This document shows, one piece after another, positions 10,601 through 13,705 of a stretch of 13,705 bases of DNA. This DNA is from an uncultured Bacteroidota bacterium. GTDB taxonomy: Bacteria; Bacteroidota; Bacteroidia; Bacteroidales; CAIWKO01. The notes under the pieces are model-generated. The model saw only the letters and a list, made by a program, of their open reading frames with translations, was not told the origin of the DNA and ran no database searches. The translations under genes and the position numbers were made by a program. Numbering within the stretch: the first letter of the stretch is position 1; every line of letters begins with the position of its first letter. Location of the stretch: the NCBI GenBank assembly GCA_937934705.1, contig CALGYY010000157.1:1-13705 (forward strand), given 5' to 3'.

Positions 10601-11928
10601 TGCATTATCCTACATGGGTGTCACAGCCTATGCGCTGGCTCTACCAGGAGATCTTTCCCGACCGCTTCATCAATGAGCAGCATGATGCGTCGCACTGGCA
10701 GGCGATACAGCAAATCGATCCCATAAGGTTATGGGAGATCAGGAATGGCCTGAGGAAGGACCTGATCCGCAGTCTCAGGGAACGCCTGAGGCGTGATATG
10801 ACCCTTCGGCAGGAGAGTCCTTCCATGATCTTCCGGATGACCGGTCCGCTGAATGAACATGCACTCACCATTTGTTTTGCACGAAGATTTGCTACTTACA
10901 AGCGGGCGCATTTGCTTTTCACCAATTTGGAACGACTCAGTAAAATCGTCAACAATCCGGAACGCCCGGTTCAGTTTATATATGCCGGCAAGGCGCACCC
11001 CAACGATACGCTGGGACAGGAATACATCAAAAGGATCTATGAGATTTCGAAGCGGCCCGAGTTTGCAGGCAAAATCATTTTTCTGGAGAACTATGATATG
11101 GAGCTGGCGAAAAAGCTGGTTTCCGGTGCTGATATCTGGCTCAACACCCCGACCCGTCCACAGGAAGCATCGGGTACCAGCGGAGAGAAGGCGGTGATGA
11201 ATGGTACCCTGAATTTCTCAGTATTAGACGGCTGGTGGGCCGAGGGTTATAAGCCGGAAGCAGGATGGGCGCTCAAAGAAGAACGCACCTATGCCGATCA
11301 GAGGATACAGGACGAACTGGATGCTGAAACGATCTACTCCATGCTCGAAGAGGAGATCATTCCGATGTTCTACGAGAGAAATGATCAGCAACTGCCTGAA
11401 ACCTGGGTAAAGTATATCAGGAACACCATTTCGCGTGTGGCTCCTTATTTTACGATGAAAAGGATGATCGAGGATTACTACAGCAGGATATACAGCAAAA
11501 TGTATGAACGGACCCGGATGATGCGCGAAAACCAGTATCGCATGGCCCGGGAATTATCATCATGGAAGCAGCGGATGATCAGGGGTTGGGAAAGCATAGA
11601 GGTGAGCGATATCCGGATGACGGATTCCACGCGTAAGCCCCTGGTGCTGGGTGAAAGTTTTCTTGCGGAGATCACCCTGAATCTGAATGAGCTCAGCGGC
11701 ACGGATATCGGTATCGAGATTATCTTCGGACAGAAGGTCAACGATCAGATCGATCACATTACCTATAAAGAAGAACTCCAGTTGATCCGGCATGAAGGCA
11801 GCGAAGTCGTATTCCGTTGTGAGATTCCCTCCAACCGTGCGGGCGTGTTTGATTATGCCTTCAGGGTCTACCCCAAAAACCCGCTGCTGCCACACCGGCA
11901 GGATTTCAGTCTGGTGAAGTGGATCTGA
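7633..11928 (+). CDS. Glycogen synthase (GT3-like) / alpha-glucan phosphorylase (GT35) fusion protein
   Basis: This protein of about 1431 aa has two opposing enzymes in one chain. Residues about 15-560 are a GT-B glycogen synthase of the eukaryote-like GT3 type: WEACNKVGG near residue 24, FHEWMTG, THATVLGR and PSYYEPWGYTPLE with catalytic-type E447 and E455. This half should extend alpha-1,4-glucan from a sugar nucleotide, probably UDP-glucose. From about residue 586 a DUF3417 segment (LNLWWSWNP) leads into a short-type GT35 phosphorylase, which releases glucose-1-phosphate. Its pyridoxal-phosphate lysine is K1186 in SGEKAVMNG, followed by LDGWWAEGY; a C-terminal beta-rich tail completes the family form. 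The protein is cytoplasmic. An ATG at 7633 is preferred; a TTG at 7627 is in frame, and an ATG at 7654 (MTETVQ) is a credible alternative. It lies 57 bp downstream of the protease gene. Such fusions are known in Bacteroidota; which half is active when is not shown by sequence. Confidence 0.93.
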   Translation: MLTKNEKMTETVQLKPDYLFETSWEACNKVGGIHTVISTKALTLARELKDRYILIGPDVWMETRRNPEFIEDHYVYRSWRIKAEAEGLRFKIGRWNIAGKPVVILVDFRMYYPLKDQIFAGLWESWKLDSLSGQWDYTEPAIFGYAAARVIESFYNFHVSAGDRLVAQFHEWMTGTGLLYLKEKVPQAGLTFTTHATVLGRSVAGNGMPLYREMEQYNPDQLAHNMNLLAKFSLERTAAREADSFTTVSAITARECSHFLGKPVDVITPNGFEDSFVPAEDIFEERRQMARNKLLEVAVAVCGTEISPESLLVINSGRYEFYNKGIDMYIDALGRLNRDEAFNSPVLAYITVPAAHAGRDERVRSLLMDPQPPQGTTMAVTTHHLHNADADPVLKRLRDNGLLNRPEDRVKVIFVPCYLDGHDGIFDMHYYDVLIGFDLSVFPSYYEPWGYTPLESLAFHIPTITTSLAGFGLWVMEKYPEGPGCISVLNRTDDNFDTVCAEIADHLRRCCNIEKSLKDEARTKAWEVSRTALWENLIGKYHEAYRIALEKASARAGMYHGKQPQEVISQYKRIIHERPEWKKVLIKPMIPDRLAALRKISLNLWWSWNPHATALFENVNPQLWEKSEHNPVALLEMLSLDDYSRLENDQQFLEQLREVEESFDAYMSVDPGPDSETIAYLSMEYGLHDSLKIFSGGLGVLAGDYLKEASDSNKNITGIGLLYRHGYFRQSISLLGDQMAEKIPQKFSHLPIQPVRDSRCKSTDGNGNQTWVRVKLAFPGRTVQAKAWKVAVGRITLYLLDADIEENTAEDRMLTSQLYGGDNDLRFRQEVLLGVGGIRLLDTLGIHPMLFHCNEGHAAFAGLERLRKYVQDDKLSFPEALEVVRASTVFTTHTPVPAGHDVFTEDTLRTYIPHYASRLGISWDDFMNLGRIHENDPEEKFSMSVLAARLSQEMNGVSRIHGRVTQKMFRDLYPGYFPEELHISYVTNGVHYPTWVSQPMRWLYQEIFPDRFINEQHDASHWQAIQQIDPIRLWEIRNGLRKDLIRSLRERLRRDMTLRQESPSMIFRMTGPLNEHALTICFARRFATYKRAHLLFTNLERLSKIVNNPERPVQFIYAGKAHPNDTLGQEYIKRIYEISKRPEFAGKIIFLENYDMELAKKLVSGADIWLNTPTRPQEASGTSGEKAVMNGTLNFSVLDGWWAEGYKPEAGWALKEERTYADQRIQDELDAETIYSMLEEEIIPMFYERNDQQLPETWVKYIRNTISRVAPYFTMKRMIEDYYSRIYSKMYERTRMMRENQYRMARELSSWKQRMIRGWESIEVSDIRMTDSTRKPLVLGESFLAEITLNLNELSGTDIGIEIIFGQKVNDQIDHITYKEELQLIRHEGSEVVFRCEIPSNRAGVFDYAFRVYPKNPLLPHRQDFSLVKWI

Positions 11929-12096
11929 TGTTGCTTGATGAACTTTCAGTTTAATTCAATTACAATGATAGTCAGCTCTCTTCAAAATACTCCTTCGCGC
12001 TGAGTCTCACTAAAGACCTGAATATCAAGCGCAAATAAAGGATTTTGCTTCCGGATAAAAATTCCTCATGTTTCATGTTGGTGAATGTTTTTTTTC

Positions 12097-12104
12097 TATC
12101 TTTG
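12097..12104 (+). promoter_or_regulatory. -7 promoter box of the tRNA-Leu locus
   Basis: TATCTTTG matches the Bacteroidetes -7 consensus TAnnTTTG and ends 10 nt before the first tRNA, a sensible distance for a tRNA start. A TTG at 12078-12080 is the nearest -33 candidate, with a rather short spacing of 16 nt. The rest of the 186-bp gap after the glycogen gene (11929-12114) holds no gene or clear terminator that I can see. Confidence 0.6.
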
Positions 12105-12114
12105 CGCTCCCGTA

Positions 12115-12198
12115 GCCCAGGTGGTGAAATTGGTAGACACGCCAGCTTGAGGGGCTGGTGCCGGTTCCGGTGTGCAAGTTCGAGTCTTGTCCTGGGCA
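12115..12198 (+). tRNA. tRNA-Leu (anticodon GAG)
   Basis: This is a class II tRNA. The acceptor stem GCCCAGG pairs perfectly with CCTGGGC, with discriminator A at 12198. The anticodon stem CCAGC/GCTGG encloses the loop TTGAGGG, giving anticodon GAG, which reads CTC and CTT. The long variable arm uses CCGG-TT-CCGG, and the T-loop is TTCGAGT. The CCA end is not encoded; the sequence continues CAACTG straight into a heptad repeat array. It is the first of two tRNA-Leu genes and the only one with a visible promoter. Confidence 0.96.
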
Positions 12199-12204
12199 CA
12201 ACTG

Positions 12205-12260
12205 CAGTCAGCAGTCAGCAGTGAGCAGTCAACAGTTAGTTGATAGTTTATAGTTGAAAG
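12205..12260 (+). repeat. Degenerate 7-bp tandem array, upstream arm
   Basis: Eight head-to-tail heptamers start 6 nt after the tRNA: CAGTCAG, CAGTCAG, CAGTGAG, CAGTCAA, CAGTTAG, TTGATAG, TTTATAG, TTGAAAG. Units become more divergent toward the downstream gene. The first five units (12205-12239) match the reverse complement of 12713-12747 at 31 of 35 positions, so this is the left arm of an inverted repeat around the four-helix-bundle gene. Confidence 0.85.
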
Positions 12261-12308
12261 TTGGTGCAGCGAAAACAAAAAACAAATCAATCAACGTTCT
12301 TTATTTTT

Positions 12309-12674
12309 ATGAGTAGTAATCGTAGTATTATCTATGAAAAGTCATGTATATTTGCATTGGCTGTGATCAGGTGCTACAAGGATGAGTTTTCAGCGGATTA
12401 TGCTGATCTTTTCAAGCAGTTACTCAGATCAGGGACTTCTATCGGGGCGAATTTAGCGGAAGCGACAACTGCAATTTCCAAGGTCGAATTTTCCGCTAAG
12501 GTTTCGATAGCCTACAAAGAAATAAGAGAAACGCAATATTGGCTCTTATTGCTTAAGGAATCAGGTCTGTTAAAGCCAGCAAGTTATTTGAAATTGAATG
12601 AGTCTGTAGACGAGCTGGGCAGAATGGCCTTCAGCATTTTGAAGACCACAGGACGTGTCAGAACTGATCACTGA
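12309..12674 (+). CDS. Four-helix-bundle protein (S23/IVS-encoded, bAvd-like family)
   Basis: This is a 121-aa, mostly helical protein with the family's hallmark stretches: QLLRSGTSIGANLAEA around residues 38-53 and KEIRETQYWLLLLKESGLL around 70-88. The length fits the four-helix-bundle family first described from proteins encoded in 23S rRNA intervening sequences and related in fold to the accessory protein of diversity-generating retroelements. Biochemical function is poorly known; family members tend to be basic oligomers that may bind nucleic acid. The ATG at 12309 is chosen; the in-frame TTG at 12261 would start inside the repeat array and add an unlike extension. The coding sequence looks more A+T-rich than the genes upstream. 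Its last codons (Thr-Asp-His-stop) are read from the first units of the downstream heptad array, so the repeat supplies the stop codon. It lies between two tRNA-Leu genes without an obvious promoter of its own. Confidence 0.85.
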   Translation: MSSNRSIIYEKSCIFALAVIRCYKDEFSADYADLFKQLLRSGTSIGANLAEATTAISKVEFSAKVSIAYKEIRETQYWLLLLKESGLLKPASYLKLNESVDELGRMAFSILKTTGRVRTDH

Positions 12675-12747
12675 TCACTGATCACTGATCACTGATCACT
12701 GATCACTGATCACTCACTGCTCACTGCTCACTGCTGACTGCTCACTG
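12664..12747 (+). repeat. 7-bp tandem array, downstream arm (12 units)
   Basis: Seven perfect copies of CTGATCA (12664-12712) are followed by CTCACTG three times, CTGACTG once and CTCACTG once (12713-12747). The last five units are inverted relative to the array upstream of the gene. The seven perfect copies indicate recent expansion. Each contains the palindrome TGATCA. The array begins inside the coding sequence and ends 5 bp before the second tRNA gene. Confidence 0.95.
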
Positions 12748-12752
12748 TTATT

Positions 12753-12839
12753 GCCCGGATGGCGGAATTGGTAGACGCGCTAGTTTCAGGGACTAGTATC
12801 CGTACGGATGTGCAGGTTCGAGTCCTGTTCCGGGCACCA
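12753..12839 (+). tRNA. tRNA-Leu (anticodon CAG)
   Basis: This is a class II tRNA. The acceptor stem GCCCGGA pairs with TCCGGGC, discriminator A is at 12836, and CCA is encoded at 12837-12839. The anticodon stem CTAGT/ACTAG encloses TTCAGGG, giving anticodon CAG, which reads CTG. The variable arm is ATCCG-TA-CGGAT and the T-loop TTCGAGT. No -7 box fits in the 5 bp between the heptad array and the tRNA, so it probably depends on transcription from upstream. Confidence 0.97.
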
Positions 12840-12846
12840 TTAACAC

Positions 12847-12882
12847 AATAAAGGTCTTGATTTTCAAGGCCTTTATTTTTTT
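12847..12882 (+). terminator. Rho-independent terminator of the tRNA-Leu locus
   Basis: AATAAAGGTCTTGA (12847-12860) pairs with TCAAGGCCTTTATT (12864-12877) over 14 bp with one G-U pair and a 3-nt loop, and a run of seven T ends at 12882. It begins 8 bp after the second tRNA. No other terminator is visible between the promoter at 12097 and this point. Confidence 0.9.
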
Positions 12883-13020
12883 GGGTATCCAAATAAGTAC
12901 GCAAATTTCTGCAACAACTCTATTCATTTGGTTTTCCGGTTTTCAACAGGCTGTCGCTGATCTGTATGATAAGGTGACTGATCCAAACATTCTGCTTTTA
13001 TGCGATTCAGACATACAGTA

Positions 13021-13269
13021 TCACTCCTTCACAACCTTTCCAGTAATCCTCTCACCACCCTCACCAGTCACCACAATATAATACAACCCGCTTGGATATC
13101 CACTGATATCAATATTCTCGGTTTTTTTATACCAGCCAACCATCTTACCAATGGTGTTGAAAATTTCAAGTTTATCAAGGGTTCCGAAGGTTTTGGGGAG
13201 TTAGATGGAGAAGGTTGTGGCTGTTGGGTTGGGGAAGATGCTGGCAGATTTAACTATAAACATCTCGCC
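13021..13269 (-). pseudogene. Orphan T9SS type A C-terminal sorting domain, decayed
   Basis: Read on the minus strand, this segment gives the typical end of a protein exported by the type IX secretion system. It has SIFPNPT (FPNP codons at 13225-13236), then FSI, LPKTFG, LEIFNTIGK, ISGYPSGLYYIVV and a final GKVVKE before a TGA at 13021-13023. An in-frame TAA (13201-13203) interrupts it between FSI and LPKTF. The passenger domain that should precede it is missing: upstream codons to about 13344 resemble no protein part I know before reaching another stop. This is a gene remnant, left by deletion or rearrangement. In the whole gene-free stretch 12883-13395 it is the only coding relic that I can see; 12883-13020 appears featureless. 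Confidence 0.75.
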
Positions 13270-13299
13270 GGGCTCATAGCAAAAAAGCAGCATGAGCCC
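13270..13299 (+). terminator. Hairpin with T-rich tail in the gene-free stretch
   Basis: GGGCTCAT (13270-13277) pairs with ATGAGCCC (13292-13299), and TTGTTTTCT follows on the plus strand. It looks like a terminator, but no plus-strand gene ends just before it, and it sits directly upstream of a predicted promoter. It could insulate that promoter or be incidental. Confidence 0.3.
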
Positions 13300-13330
13300 T
13301 TGTTTTCTATTTGTTAATCTCATATATTTG
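13300..13330 (+). promoter_or_regulatory. Bacteroidetes-type promoter of the small exported protein gene
   Basis: TATATTTG (13323-13330) matches the -7 consensus TAnnTTTG, and a TTG at 13300-13302 lies 20 nt upstream, the normal distance for the -33 element. Transcription would begin near 13337, giving a leader of about 60 nt before the ATG at 13396. Confidence 0.55.
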
Positions 13331-13395
13331 TTCTGTTCTGTATTTTAAGGTTAATACTGCGGCCTTCAAAATAATAGCGATTTAATGCATACGGA

Positions 13396-13689
13396 ATGAA
13401 ATCAGAAAGATTTTTACTGACATTTTTATTATTGATTGTTTGTCTGTCTGCACAGGCACAAGGTTATCTGGGCACCTTCCTGTTCAATATGGTCGACGAA
13501 GGCCCCCCTCGCAGGCTTATTACCGTCCGGGATATCACCACCAGAGACATCAAATTTCTGTCTGCGGATTCAAACAGTGTAATTACTTACGATACTGTGT
13601 ACAATGCATTTTCATTCACAACATATGGTCGTGAGCAAAAATATTTTGGTACAGTAGTGTCCGGTTATAGATTAAACAGTTTCAGTTGA
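13396..13689 (+). CDS. Small exported protein of unknown function
   Basis: This 97-aa protein has a clear signal peptide: a basic start, a hydrophobic core at residues 7-17, and likely cleavage after SAQA, residue 21. The mature part, about 76 residues, has no cysteine, no lipobox and no domain that I recognise. It is rich in Thr, Tyr and Phe with alternating hydrophobic residues, which suggests beta structure. The ATG at 13396 is chosen because the ATG ten bases earlier runs into a stop after four codons. A promoter with good spacing lies upstream. It may be a true small periplasmic or secreted protein, or the N-terminal remnant of a longer gene, since it ends close to the window edge without a C-terminal sorting signal. 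Confidence 0.6.
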   Translation: MKSERFLLTFLLLIVCLSAQAQGYLGTFLFNMVDEGPPRRLITVRDITTRDIKFLSADSNSVITYDTVYNAFSFTTYGREQKYFGTVVSGYRLNSFS

Positions 13690-13705
13690 TTATCTTTTTC
13701 TGGTT

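Larger units (their letters stand above)
12205..12747 (+). other. Candidate cassette: four-helix-bundle gene boxed by inverted heptad arrays
   Basis: The unit consists of a left heptad array, a small gene and a right heptad array whose outer units are the reverse complement of the left ones. It fills almost exactly the space between two tRNA-Leu genes. As RNA, the two arms could pair over about 35 bp and enclose the whole coding region, as in intervening sequences of 23S rRNA that carry S23-type genes between paired arms. There is no transposase, integrase, reverse transcriptase or clear target-site duplication. Whether the cassette is mobile is therefore inference. Confidence 0.4.

Noticed and set aside
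12096..12290. Minus-strand open frame across tRNA-Leu(GAG)
   Set aside because: It reads the antisense of the tRNA and the repeat array, a common source of spurious small proteins.
12309..12674. Accessory gene of a diversity-generating retroelement
   Set aside because: The fold family fits, but there is no reverse transcriptase, template repeat or variable repeat in the window.
12664..12747. CRISPR-like array
   Set aside because: The period is 7 bp with no spacers and no cas genes; it is a plain tandem repeat.
12205..12747. Intervening sequence inside a 23S rRNA gene
   Set aside because: The flanks are two tRNA-Leu genes; no rRNA sequence is present.
12857..13081. Plus-strand open frame of 74 codons
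   Set aside because: It starts inside the terminator hairpin and ends over the minus-strand T9SS remnant; the translation has no family features.

Overview
The window looks like chromosomal DNA of a Bacteroidota (Bacteroidetes) species. Four things point there: several TAnnTTTG -7 promoter boxes of the kind used by the Bacteroidetes primary sigma factor, mostly leaderless-looking or weak Shine-Dalgarno starts, a decayed type IX secretion (T9SS) C-terminal sorting domain, and a glycogen synthase / alpha-glucan phosphorylase fusion of the type found in this phylum. I cannot name genus or species.

Layout. (1) 2-970: 3' part of an isoaspartyl dipeptidase gene (iadA), cut by the left edge. (2) 1051-7575: five tightly spaced same-strand genes behind one good promoter, forming a complete Ser/Thr phospho-signalling set. 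These are a zinc-ribbon-like FHA protein, a secreted-side VWA-like / cytoplasmic FHA membrane protein, a PP2C phosphatase with periplasmic LysM repeats, a Hanks-type kinase with a periplasmic SH3-like region, and an FHA-FHA-TM-trypsin-like protease. (3) 7633-11928: one very large gene joining a GT3-like glycogen synthase to a GT35 alpha-glucan phosphorylase. (4) 12097-12882: a tRNA-Leu(GAG) / tRNA-Leu(CAG) locus with one visible promoter in front and one strong terminator behind. Between the two tRNAs sits a small four-helix-bundle (S23/IVS/bAvd-like) gene enclosed by two tandem 7-bp arrays that are inverted relative to each other. (5) 12883-13395: no intact gene, but an orphan T9SS sorting-domain remnant on the minus strand. 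(6) 13396-13689: a small exported protein of unknown function with its own promoter.

How the parts may work together. The kinase writes, the PP2C erases and four FHA domains in three proteins read phosphothreonine. All but the first protein are predicted to span the inner membrane once, with different periplasmic domains (LysM, SH3b plus a calcium-loop-like motif, VWA, protease). The cluster therefore looks built to couple cell-envelope status to cytoplasmic phosphorylation and, through the FHA-FHA protease, to send an answer back to the periplasm. Short K/R-T-Q/K-I motifs next to two of the FHA domains are plausible phosphosites. The placement of glycogen synthesis and breakdown directly downstream suggests, but does not show, a regulatory link.

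The two most unusual elements are the FHA-FHA-TM-protease inside the kinase/phosphatase operon, and the four-helix-bundle gene boxed by inverted heptad arrays inside a tRNA-Leu pair.
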